A stretch of 64,000 nt of DNA from Pseudomonas fulva NBRC 16637 = DSM 17717 (GTDB lineage: Bacteria; Pseudomonadota; Gammaproteobacteria; Pseudomonadales; Pseudomonadaceae). Positions 34,502 to 42,748 of the stretch are shown piece by piece; position 1 is the first letter of the stretch, and every line of letters begins with the position of its first letter. The stretch spans positions 16,740-80,739 of the forward strand of contig NZ_BBIQ01000024.1 in assembly GCF_000730565.1 (NCBI RefSeq), in the 5' to 3' direction. The notes under the pieces are model-generated. The model had not been told where the DNA came from. It did not search any database and saw only the letters and a list, made by a program, of their open reading frames with translations. The translations under genes and the position numbers were made by a program.

Positions 34502-36034
34502 TCAGGCGCCGACGCCGGACGTGGTACGTAACCGTCCCTCTACCCGCCGTTTCAAGCGCTTGTGCTCGACGCGAAGCTTGGAGCCATTGGCTGCATTGCT
34601 GCGGCTCCAGTCTTCGAGCAACTCCAGGCAGGCGTGGTCGATGTAACTGAGGTTGCCCAGCGGCACATGCAAGGTGGTGCCGGCCGGTACGCCGTCGAGC
34701 ACCTTGGTCAGCGCCGGCACCTTGAGGAAGGTGGCCGCGCCGCTCAGGCGAAGTTCCATGTGCCCGGCCTTGGGCAGGTCCACCAGGTTGATCTTCAGGC
34801 GTGCTGCCTTTAAGGCGAGCTTGAGCAACGTCAGGGCAAAGCCCAGCAAGACGCCCGTGAGCAGGTCGGTGAAGATGATCGCCAAGGCGGTGGACGCATA
34901 GGTGAACATCGGCATCCGGCCATAGCGTCCAAGGCCCCGGAAGGCTTTGAGATCGACCAGTTTTATCCCGGTAAACACCAGCACCCCGGCCAGGCTTGCA
35001 ATCGGGATCTGCTGCAAGATGCTGCTGAGCACCACCACGAACGCCAACAGCCACACGCCATGCAGAATCGCCGAAGCCCGGGTTTGTGCGCCGGCCTGAA
35101 CGTTGGCCGAGCTACGCACGATCACGCCGGTCATGGGCAGCGCGCCCAGTACGCCACACAGCATGTTGCCGATGCCTTGGGCCGAGAGTTCCCGGTCGAA
35201 ATCCGAGCGCTGGCCACTGTGCATGCGGTCCACCGCTGCGGCGGACAACAAGGTTTCGGCGCTGGCGATGAATGCCAGTGCGAAGGCAGCCACCAGCAGG
35301 CTAGGGTCGGTCAGTTTCATCAGGTCATCGAGCCGAATCCAGTCGATGGCCTCGGACAAGTCCGACGGTACCTCCACGCGGTTCACCGGCAGCGCCAGCC
35401 ACAGGCTGATGGCAGTCATGGCTGTCACGCCCAGCAATGCCCCCGGAATGAAGCGCAAACGCTGTGGCCGCAACCGTTCCCAGCCCCACATGATGACCAT
35501 GGTACCCAACCCCAATGCACCGGCCTGCCAACCCATGCCTGCGCTTTGCAGGGGCAATGCCCCAGCGACGGTTGCCGGGAACGCCAGCAGGTTCTGCATG
35601 CCCGACGGCTGAGGCGCCGTGTCGAACATCACATGGACCTGCGACAGCACGATCAGTACCCCGATACCCGCCAGCATGCCGTACACCACCGCAGGCGCCG
35701 TCACTCGAAACCAGCAGCCCAGGCGCAGGCGCCCGGCCAGCAACTGCAGTATCCCTGCCAGGAGCAGAATCGGCCCGAGCATGGCCATGCCGTGCTGGCG
35801 CACCAACTCAAAGACCAACACCGCCAGCCCAGCTGCCGGTCCGCTGACCTGCAACGGGGAACCGGCAAGAAAACCGACGACAATGCCGCCGATGATACCG
35901 GTGATCAGTCCCTTGGCCGGCGGCATACCGGAGGCAATCGCAATGCCCATGCACAAGGGCAGGGCCACCAGAAAGACCACTACCGAGGCCAGCAACTCAC
36001 GCGGCAGGGCCGCTTTCAGCTGTGTAATGTTCAC
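34502..36034 (-). CDS. SulP family transporter with STAS domain (likely bicarbonate or sulfate)
   Basis: 510 residues: about 11-12 membrane helices (LPRELLASVVVFLVALPLCMGIA at the start, in two parts of the SulP motif) and a short C-terminal STAS domain (about 410-490; VPLGNLSYIDHACLELLEDW). The neighbour on the same strand is a beta-carbonic anhydrase, and the pair is conserved in pseudomonads, which suggests bicarbonate transport as in BicA-like proteins. Sulfate is the alternative from the family. The gap to the upstream anhydrase gene is 190 bp, so they may have separate promoters. Confidence 0.88.
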   Translation of the reverse strand: MNITQLKAALPRELLASVVVFLVALPLCMGIAIASGMPPAKGLITGIIGGIVVGFLAGSPLQVSGPAAGLAVLVFELVRQHGMAMLGPILLLAGILQLLAGRLRLGCWFRVTAPAVVYGMLAGIGVLIVLSQVHVMFDTAPQPSGMQNLLAFPATVAGALPLQSAGMGWQAGALGLGTMVIMWGWERLRPQRLRFIPGALLGVTAMTAISLWLALPVNRVEVPSDLSEAIDWIRLDDLMKLTDPSLLVAAFALAFIASAETLLSAAAVDRMHSGQRSDFDRELSAQGIGNMLCGVLGALPMTGVIVRSSANVQAGAQTRASAILHGVWLLAFVVVLSSILQQIPIASLAGVLVFTGIKLVDLKAFRGLGRYGRMPMFTYASTALAIIFTDLLTGVLLGFALTLLKLALKAARLKINLVDLPKAGHMELRLSGAATFLKVPALTKVLDGVPAGTTLHVPLGNLSYIDHACLELLEDWSRSNAANGSKLRVEHKRLKRRVEGRLRTTSGVGA

Positions 36035-36224
36035 CGTATTACTCCTTTCTCTATCGCACGGCCATTCCTCTGGCCGCGGGCACGTTTAGCCCCGACAGGC
36101 GCGCGGCAGCAAGCCGCCAGCGCAGAAGCCGGCACACCAGTCAGGGAATTCAGGGCAGCAGACGGCCACGCCACACCCCAGCGGGGTGTAGCCGGCCATC
36201 AAGGTTCAGCGGTGGTCGGGTCGC

Positions 36225-36944
36225 TTAGTAGCGGCCTCTCGGCGTAGCGCAGGGCACTGGCTGGTCTGCCGACAGCGGCAGGAAGCTGTCGCTCAAGGCG
36301 TCGTAGGCTTCGATCTTGCTGGTCTCGATGTCGTACACCCAACCATGGATATACAGCTCGCCAGCGGCAAGGCGCGAAGCAACGGAGGGGTGCGTACGCA
36401 GGTGATGCAGCTGGGCGATGACGTTTTCCTTGGTCAGCACCTGCATGTTCTCGTGCTCGGTTTCGCACGTGCAGTTGTTCTCGACCACGGTGCGGGCTAC
36501 TTCGGCATGACGCAGCCATGCGCTGACGGTCGGCATCTTGGCCAGCGACTGCGGGTTGAGCACGGCGCGCATGGCGCCGCAGTCGGAGTGACCGCACACG
36601 ATGATGTGATGCACCTTCAACGCCATGACGGCGTATTCGATGGCGCTGGAAACGCCGCCGTTCATCTGGCCATAAGGCGGGACCACGTTGCCGACGTTGC
36701 GAGTAACGAACAGATCGCCCGGCGAGCTTTGCGTGATCAGCTCCGGCACGATGCGCGAGTCGGCGCAGGTAATGAACATGGCGCGCGGCGTTTGCGCCGT
36801 GGCGAGCTTCTTGAACAGCTCTTGCTGCTCAGGAAAAACGTCATGATGAAAGCGCAGGAAGCCGTCGACAATGTGCTTCAGGGCGGCATCGGCGCTCTCC
36901 GCAGGGACCTGCGGCACGACCTTGGATGGGTCCTTTACGGGCAT
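36225..36944 (-). CDS. Beta-carbonic anhydrase
   Basis: 239 residues. Zinc ligands are in MFITCADSRIVPEL (Cys, Asp, Arg dyad) and IIVCGHSDCGAM (His and Cys). It interconverts CO2 and bicarbonate in the cytoplasm. The ATG at 36944 (MPVKDPSKVVPQ) is preceded by AAGAGGATGA. It stands upstream of the SulP gene, and the two probably cooperate in inorganic carbon balance. Confidence 0.93.
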   Translation of the reverse strand: MPVKDPSKVVPQVPAESADAALKHIVDGFLRFHHDVFPEQQELFKKLATAQTPRAMFITCADSRIVPELITQSSPGDLFVTRNVGNVVPPYGQMNGGVSSAIEYAVMALKVHHIIVCGHSDCGAMRAVLNPQSLAKMPTVSAWLRHAEVARTVVENNCTCETEHENMQVLTKENVIAQLHHLRTHPSVASRLAAGELYIHGWVYDIETSKIEAYDALSDSFLPLSADQPVPCATPRGRY

Positions 36945-37338
36945 GATTCATCCTCTTGACGGTGAGTAGGCAAATCCATTTTACCGGTGAAAGATTCTGG
37001 CAATGCTGGGATTTAGATGACAGGCATTGAGCATAAATCACAGTCGGTGTGGACTGATTTCCTACGCTAGCCGGGAAAACTTAACTGAAACTTAATTCGG
37101 AGGCTCTAGAACGGGCGTTCCAGATGATCAGGAGGGTGTTTCAATAGTAGCAAAAAAGCATCAATTGCCAAGTACCATGACTGCAATTATTTGCTCGGAT
37201 TAGTGAGGCTGGGGGTAGTCCCCCAGCGCTTTGTCAAAGGTAGTCTGTCAAGGCGCAGAGGCAACGCGCCGTCCGGGCTACATTTCGCACATCTGTAGTG
37301 CATCGGGTTTTCGAAGGGAACGATACCTCGATGCCCGA
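36945..37338. other. Low-GC gap upstream of carbonic anhydrase
   Basis: No gene seen. It must hold the anhydrase promoter. A stable hairpin, GCTGGGGG (37208-37215) with CCCCCAGC (37220-37227) and a TAGT loop, may end transcription of the secreted-protein gene that stops at 37339, but there is no T-run on the minus strand. Base composition falls from here to about 39210. Confidence 0.45.
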
Positions 37339-37926
37339 TCAAGCCTTCCGGTCTTTCAATGTCAGAATCAAGTCACGAACGGCCTCGCCCGCAGCTGCGA
37401 TGTAGCCTTTGTAGAAATCCCTGCCCTGGCGTAGCAATGGGGAGCCCTCTAAGGACTCGGCAGCCGCTTCAACTGTTGCCGAGCCGTACTCTTCACTCAT
37501 CGCTGCCACACTTCGAGCACGTGCCGCCGGGTCGTTATACGACTTCTGATACCAACTGGACACTTGGTATTCAACGCCCTCGCGCTCGAATTTTTCACGC
37601 ATGCTCGTTGCCAGCGTAGCCAGTGACTGCTGGATTATTACGGGGTCGATGGAATGGGCCTTCAGGTAGTTCTCAACGCACCTCTGAGCCGCGATGATCA
37701 AGGCGTCATGGGTGTACCCCTCCATCGGTGGGAAAACGCCTTCGGGGAGTTTCATGCCTGGGGTGTACGGGTGGTAGGTATAGTCTCGGCCAGCCATGTC
37801 TGACTCCGTTGCGTAAACAGGGGAGTTGCCGGACAACGCGAGTAGGCTGACAGCCAAAGCTAGACCCAAGCGTCCGGAATGAAAAAACTTGCAATGTGTT
37901 CTGGATCGAAGGCGGGTTCGGTTCAT
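37339..37926 (-). CDS. Secreted protein of unknown family, paralogue A
   Basis: 195 residues with a signal peptide (hydrophobic LGLALAVSLLALSG, cleavage near VYA, residue 39). The mature chain has no domain that I know. It shares with the next gene (38013-38639) the blocks PGMxLPEGVFPPMxGYTH, VEYQxSxWYQKxY and GSPLLxxxRxFxxxYI followed by VRDLI, so the two are tandem duplicates. The rest is helical, without cysteines in the mature part except one. Weak ribosome-binding site; second gene of a likely two-gene unit. Possible roles (envelope or secreted factor) are guesses. Confidence 0.65.
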   Translation of the reverse strand: MNRTRLRSRTHCKFFHSGRLGLALAVSLLALSGNSPVYATESDMAGRDYTYHPYTPGMKLPEGVFPPMEGYTHDALIIAAQRCVENYLKAHSIDPVIIQQSLATLATSMREKFEREGVEYQVSSWYQKSYNDPAARARSVAAMSEEYGSATVEAAAESLEGSPLLRQGRDFYKGYIAAAGEAVRDLILTLKDRKA

Positions 37927-38012
37927 CCGTATCTTGGCTAGAGGTTCGTTATTCGCGGGTTATGCAGCAGAGAATATTCAAAGCCGCGGTAATCACAGCG
38001 TGATGCGGCAAC

Positions 38013-38639
38013 TCAATCAATGCCCGAATTTTCTAATCCTGCTATCAGGTCGCGCACACCATCACCGGCGCTTTCAATGTAGTCGCCGAGAAAGTTACGG
38101 TCTTTTTCCAGTAACGGGGAGCCTCTGAGTGACGCGGTAGCAGCGCGCACAGCAAGCGCACCAAAGTGCTCAGCCATGTCTGCAACGCTTTTGCCACGGT
38201 CCGCGCTGTTCGCGTAAGGTTTCTGGTACCACGTCGATATCTGATACTCGACATTTTGGGCTTCAAATGCCTGATTAAGCTGCTTGGTCAAGCCAATTAA
38301 CGATTCACGGACAAGCGCTGGCTCGATACCCCCTTTATCCAAAACTGATCGTGCGCGCGTGGTAGCCGCGCCAATCAAATCCTGATGGGTGTAACCCGGC
38401 ATCGGTGGGAACACACCCTCCGGAAGTTCCATGCCTGGCTGATAGGGTTGATAGTGGTTAGCGCCATCTTGCATGGCAAGCTCCTTGGCTTGAACAGTTG
38501 ATGACATAGCCGACACAACGGTGAATGCGCCATAGGCAAGCAGGGCCAGTAAGCAAGGCCGCAGACGAGATCGGCGGGGATGGGAGGCCTGAAACGCTGC
38601 AGCGCCGATTGCTGCCTCCAAATTTTTGGTAGTACGCAT
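38013..38639 (-). CDS. Secreted protein of unknown family, paralogue B
   Basis: 208 residues from the ATG that follows CAGGGAAGG; an ATG at 38657 is an alternative. A long basic N-terminus (RRSRLRP) precedes a hydrophobic segment (LLALLAYGAFTVVSAM) with cleavage near VQA, so export is expected. The mature part carries the same conserved blocks as paralogue A, including LPEGVFPPMPGYTH, VEYQISTWYQKPY and GSPLLEKDRNF. It ends 86 bp before paralogue A on the same strand. I do not recognise the family. Lower GC than neighbours suggests acquisition by transfer. Confidence 0.62.
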   Translation of the reverse strand: MRTTKNLEAAIGAAAFQASHPRRSRLRPCLLALLAYGAFTVVSAMSSTVQAKELAMQDGANHYQPYQPGMELPEGVFPPMPGYTHQDLIGAATTRARSVLDKGGIEPALVRESLIGLTKQLNQAFEAQNVEYQISTWYQKPYANSADRGKSVADMAEHFGALAVRAATASLRGSPLLEKDRNFLGDYIESAGDGVRDLIAGLENSGID

Positions 38640-39218
38640 ACCTTCCCTGTTGGACATGTAACGCCTGCTGGCCGGCCAAATCTTGTTGTCTACGTCGCTG
38701 AAGTTTTCGGGCATCGATAGATCTTTGAAGGTAAGGCCCGGTAGCTGTTTGTGACAGGCTTTTAAATCGGCCTGCTTTTCAATTCTAACCGTGTAATGAG
38801 CGCTGTTCCGAATGAAGGAACGGACCTTAAATTTATCCTGGTGCCGGAGGTCATGGAGCACCTCGCTCCGTTTTTCACTTGTTTACCAGCACGCGCCAAT
38901 ACATTTTTATGCCGACTAACGGGTAACAATTGGCATGAGGTTACCCGAGCAATCCGTGAACACGGAATAGCAATATACTTACATTCATGTAAGTATTCGC
39001 TTACACGAACGACATGCGTATGATTCAATTCGGAAGGGCAGTACGGGCAAAACCCCGCAAACGTTAGGTCCATCGATCACAACATTATCGCTCTGAACGC
39101 ATTACCCTCTTTGAGTGCGTGCCCGCTTTCAACAATAAATCACCGTCCATTCACAATCACTGACGAACGCCTATCTACGTTTTCAATGCGACAGAGCGTT
39201 TGCGCCATGCTCCATGGT
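38640..39218. other. AT-rich gap upstream of the secreted paralogues
   Basis: No gene with support; a 75-codon frame at 38796-39023 (+) has no signal, family or ribosome-binding site. The region likely carries the promoter of the secreted pair. It includes a perfect 16-base palindrome reported separately. Confidence 0.5.
38978..38993. promoter_or_regulatory. Perfect 16-base palindrome, possible operator
   Basis: CTTACATTCATGTAAG is fully self-complementary apart from the two central bases (TC). It is followed at 39000-39005 by a further CTTAC half. It lies about 340 bases upstream of paralogue B in an AT-rich region and looks like a dimeric regulator site. The regulator is unknown. Confidence 0.4.
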
Positions 39219-40277
39219 TCACAACAACTGAAGCTGGACGCCAGGCGGACTAAACAACGAACAGTCCAGTTTCAAGGCGCCACGGTCCTGTAATCCCAAT
39301 TTGCGTATACACTTGGCGAAGCGCTGGGCAAGCAACTGTGCAAACACTCCCTCGCCCTGCATACGAGCACCGAAACGGCTGTCATAAAGCGCTCCACCCC
39401 GGCTTTGCCGAATCAGGCTGATTACATGGGCTGCACGCTGCGGGTAGTGATCGTGCAACCACTGCTCAAACAGAGGGGCCACCTCAAGCGGTAAGCGAAG
39501 CATCATGTAGGCTGCGCTTTGCGCCCCAGCCTCTTGCGCCGACTCCAGCAACTGCTCCAGTTCACAGTCGTTGATCATGGGAATGATCGGCGAGCACAGG
39601 ACGCCTACGGGTACGCCGGCATCGCGCAGCAGGCGTATGGCCCGCAAGCGTGCAGCAGGCGAAGCGGCACGGGGCTCCAGAATGCGCTTGAGGCCGGCAT
39701 CAAGGGTGGTATGGCTGATCATCACGCGCACGAGCCGCAAGCTGGCCATTTCAGTCAACAGGTCAAGGTCACGCAGAACCAAGGCGCCCTTGGTAACGAT
39801 GGTCACGGGGTGGCGAAACTTCAGCAGCACCTCCAGCAAACGCCGGGCCAGCATGTATTCGCGCTCTATGGGCTGATAAGGGTCGGTGTTCGCCCCCAGG
39901 TTGATTGGCGCACACACGTACCCAGGTTTGCTCAGCTGTTGCGCCAGCACATCGGCTGCATTGGTCTTGGCAATCAGCTTGGTTTCGAAATCCAGACCAG
40001 GCGACAAATCCCAATAGGCGTGCGAAGGGCGTGCATAGCAGTAGATGCACCCGTGCTCGCAACCGCGATAAGGGTTTATCGACCGGTCGAAGGGCAGATC
40101 GGGTGAGGTATTGCGGCTGATAACCGTCTTGGCCGTCTCGATCCGCACTTCGGTCCCTTGCGTGACCGGTACATCTTGGTACCAGCCATCGTCCTCATGC
40201 GAAGAGTGGGTAGGGCCGAAGCGGTTATGCGGGTTATGCGCAGTGCCGCGGCCCTTCAACGGAGGTGAATATGACAT
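39219..40277 (-). CDS. Radical SAM protein, PA0069 family (spore photoproduct lyase-like)
   Basis: 352 residues. The iron-sulfur motif CEHGCIYCYA (CxxxCxxC) defines a radical SAM enzyme of the PA0069/SplB-like group, some of which are thought to act on DNA damage; the substrate is not established. The start is MSYSPPLKGRG at 40277, with AAAGGG upstream; the longer frame to 40301 would run through the LexA site and is excluded. The SOS box directly upstream places the gene in the DNA-damage response, as known for its P. aeruginosa orthologue (from memory). Confidence 0.88.
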   Translation of the reverse strand: MSYSPPLKGRGTAHNPHNRFGPTHSSHEDDGWYQDVPVTQGTEVRIETAKTVISRNTSPDLPFDRSINPYRGCEHGCIYCYARPSHAYWDLSPGLDFETKLIAKTNAADVLAQQLSKPGYVCAPINLGANTDPYQPIEREYMLARRLLEVLLKFRHPVTIVTKGALVLRDLDLLTEMASLRLVRVMISHTTLDAGLKRILEPRAASPAARLRAIRLLRDAGVPVGVLCSPIIPMINDCELEQLLESAQEAGAQSAAYMMLRLPLEVAPLFEQWLHDHYPQRAAHVISLIRQSRGGALYDSRFGARMQGEGVFAQLLAQRFAKCIRKLGLQDRGALKLDCSLFSPPGVQLQLL

Positions 40278-40291
40278 GGCTACACCCTTTA

Positions 40292-40307
40292 CTGTATGCA
40301 TGTACAG
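40292..40307. promoter_or_regulatory. LexA (SOS) box of the radical SAM gene
   Basis: CTGTATGCATGTACAG fits the consensus CTGTATATATATACAG with three central differences, and lies inside a longer symmetrical block TTTACTGTA...TACAGTAAA (40288-40311). It is 15 bases from the start codon at 40277, so LexA binding would block transcription. Confidence 0.85.
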
Positions 40308-40338
40308 TAAAGGGCCTGGCGACTAATTGCCAGCCCGA

Positions 40339-42345
40339 TCATCCGACGGCCTTAAGCCACTGGAGGTAGGGGTGTAGGTTTGTCTCACGGCCAAGAAACT
40401 GCATCACTCCTTCACGCAATGGGCGCGATGCTCCGGGGGCAATCAATGACTCGAACAGCGCCTGTCCAAGTGCACGATCAAGTAGCCCTGTTTGCTCGAA
40501 GCGGGTGAAGATATCCACAGCACATACATCTGCCCAGAGGTACGCGTAATAACCGGCGTCATAGCCGGTAACCAGGTGGTCGAAGGCGTGGGCTGGGTGC
40601 TCTAGGGCGTTCAAAGGCCAGTAACCACATTGCTCGCGCGATCGAGTAAATCGCTGGCGAAGGGTTTTCCCGTCAGCTGGGTTCGTGTGCAGATCCACAT
40701 CGAACAAGGCCTTGCTCAGCTCAAGCGCGGCTTCGCCGATGGCTTCGCGTCTGTAGCGCTCGACGCACTGCTCGACCTGCGCCCTGTCAATCTGACGCCC
40801 ATCCGAATAGTGCGAGGAAATGCTGACGAGATAGGCGGCGTTCCACACCCAACGTTCGAACAGCTTGCCGAAGAGCTCCGTACCGTCCGTACCGAGTTCG
40901 ACTACGCCCGACTGGATCTGATTGTCCGTGCGCACCAAGAGGTGGTGCAAGGCATGGCCGAACTCGTGATACAGCTTGCGCAACGCGAGGTGATCCAACA
41001 GTGGCTGCGCACCTGCACTACCTTCGGGCACATCGCTGAAGACGATCACCACCGCTTGCTGGAAAATCCCTTCCGCGTCGATCCGGCGGTTACGCACATA
41101 CGTTGTGAACACCGCCTCTGCCTGCTTACCGGCGTGCTGCACGGCATCGAGGTAGAGCAAGCCAATCCGTGCGTCGTCCTGGAATGCCTCGAACACCAGT
41201 ACCGAGGGTGCCCATACGGGGGCAGGGGTTGGCCTCAACTCCAGGTCAAAGAGCCGCTTGGCCAGCTGGACCAACGCGTCGATGACGGCAGCCATCGGGA
41301 AAAATTCGCGCAGCGCGTCCTTTGGCACTATCTTGGCCGCGTCTCGCAGTTGCTTTTGGGCAAAGCGTAGGTCCCAGGGCTGCATGTCTTCCAGCCCCAA
41401 TGCCTGAGCGTCACGCTCAAAGTCTGAGCGCCACTGCAGCACCACGGGCTTCATGCCAGCAGCCAAGCTTTGCAGGAAGGCGCGAACCTGGTCTGGCGAA
41501 CCAGCACTTTTACGCGCCAAGCTCAGGGTCATGTGATCGGAGAACGCCAATAGCGTCGCTCGTTCATGGCGCAGAAGGGCCAGTTGCTGCAGCACTTGAC
41601 CATTATCTTGCGACGAATCGGTATTGACGCCACGTCCATGAAAAGCCTGATACACCTGCTCACGGAGAGCACCCAGCTCGGCCTCTTCCAACACACGCTC
41701 GGCAGCCCAGCTTTCGCAAGGTATGGACCACCCGTTAGTGCCAAGCTGTCTTGCCCGATCGCTCAACTCATCGAGACTGCGTTGGGACAGACCCCGCAGC
41801 TGAGTGCTGTCATCGACGACCACGTCTGGCTGGTCGAGATTAATCAGATACCGTTCTTCAAGCTCCGTTATCTGGCGTTGCAGGTCCAGCAGCCGTGCCT
41901 TGTCACGCTTGGGCAGCGAAGCGCCACTCACGCGAAACTTTTCCAAGTGCCAGCGCAGTGTTGCCCGCTGGCGATCATCGAGGTTAACGCCGATATCGCT
42001 GTGCGCCAGCTGTTCATACAGCGACTGAAGCTGCTCGTTGCTAAACCTTGAGTCCAACGCAGCGCTGGCCGCGATATGAAACGCCAGGATAGGGTCACTC
42101 CAGGTCTGCCCTTTGCCCAGAAAGGGCATTACCCCATAAAGCACTGCGTACACCTGGGCGTCCAGATTATCCATGGCCAGCACCAGGTCATCCCATGTTG
42201 GCATCGATGGCTGGCTGTTGATCACGCGCTCGATGCCTTGAGCATACTGCTCAAGGACCTGATCGAATGCATCCTGCATGCTTTCGACTGTAATGGAGGG
42301 GTAGTCGACGGGCACATTGCCGTCTTGCAGAAGCGGGTTGCTCAT
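40339..42345 (-). CDS. M3 family oligopeptidase, divergent paralogue of PrlC
   Basis: 668 residues. The zinc motif HEFGHALHH is intact and the third ligand is in GTELFGKLFERW, so the enzyme should be active. The whole chain aligns with PrlC three genes upstream (NPLLQDGNVPVDYPSI against NPLLQSHDLPPFSQI at the start) but is clearly divergent, so it is an old paralogue or acquired copy and not a recent duplicate. PrlC-type enzymes cleave short peptides in the cytoplasm. It separates yheV from the radical SAM gene, which are adjacent in P. aeruginosa (from memory). Start at the ATG of MSNPLLQ; a GTG one codon earlier is possible. Confidence 0.9.
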   Translation of the reverse strand: MSNPLLQDGNVPVDYPSITVESMQDAFDQVLEQYAQGIERVINSQPSMPTWDDLVLAMDNLDAQVYAVLYGVMPFLGKGQTWSDPILAFHIAASAALDSRFSNEQLQSLYEQLAHSDIGVNLDDRQRATLRWHLEKFRVSGASLPKRDKARLLDLQRQITELEERYLINLDQPDVVVDDSTQLRGLSQRSLDELSDRARQLGTNGWSIPCESWAAERVLEEAELGALREQVYQAFHGRGVNTDSSQDNGQVLQQLALLRHERATLLAFSDHMTLSLARKSAGSPDQVRAFLQSLAAGMKPVVLQWRSDFERDAQALGLEDMQPWDLRFAQKQLRDAAKIVPKDALREFFPMAAVIDALVQLAKRLFDLELRPTPAPVWAPSVLVFEAFQDDARIGLLYLDAVQHAGKQAEAVFTTYVRNRRIDAEGIFQQAVVIVFSDVPEGSAGAQPLLDHLALRKLYHEFGHALHHLLVRTDNQIQSGVVELGTDGTELFGKLFERWVWNAAYLVSISSHYSDGRQIDRAQVEQCVERYRREAIGEAALELSKALFDVDLHTNPADGKTLRQRFTRSREQCGYWPLNALEHPAHAFDHLVTGYDAGYYAYLWADVCAVDIFTRFEQTGLLDRALGQALFESLIAPGASRPLREGVMQFLGRETNLHPYLQWLKAVG

Positions 42346-42466
42346 CACGCGTTACCTTGCTCAATGATGGGAGCATGCAAGCGTGGACGACTGCGCAAGC
42401 GTGCAGGGCGCGCTTAATTACCACCAGCCGCCACCGCCCGGGCCTTGCACCCGGGCGGTGCGGTGG

Positions 42467-42748
42467 TCAATCGGCCGGTTTCTTCAGCTTCGGATTGGGA
42501 AAGAACTGCACGGTCTGCACTTTCGCCGCTGCCGGCTTGGGCGCTTGTTGGTTGACCCGCGTGCCCAGTTCACTGGGTACCGACAAGCCCTGCTCATTGA
42601 GCGTATCGGTAAAACCACACGCCACGCACTCGCGGTGCGGCACACCGTCTTCGTTCCACATCGTCAGCTTGTCAGCTTCACTGCACGCCGGGCATACCGC
42701 GCCGGCGATGAAGCGCTTCTTGGTCTTGTTCACGGCATCCTCGCTCAT
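42467..42748 (-). CDS. YheV family zinc-ribbon protein
   Basis: 93 residues with a zinc ribbon formed by CPAC and CVAC (residues about 19-22 and 41-44) in a YheV-type sequence, followed by a flexible Ala/Pro/Lys-rich tail. The function is unknown. The start overlaps the prlC stop (ATGA), so it is translated with prlC; the pairing is conserved in gammaproteobacteria. Confidence 0.85.
   Translation of the reverse strand: MSEDAVNKTKKRFIAGAVCPACSEADKLTMWNEDGVPHRECVACGFTDTLNEQGLSVPSELGTRVNQQAPKPAAAKVQTVQFFPNPKLKKPAD

Noticed and set aside
35060..36247. 395-codon plus-strand frame opposite the SulP gene
   Set aside because: Gln/His/Arg-rich translation without family; the SulP protein explains the region.
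38796..39023. 75-codon plus-strand frame in the AT-rich gap
   Set aside because: No signal, family or ribosome-binding site; overlaps the palindrome at 38978.
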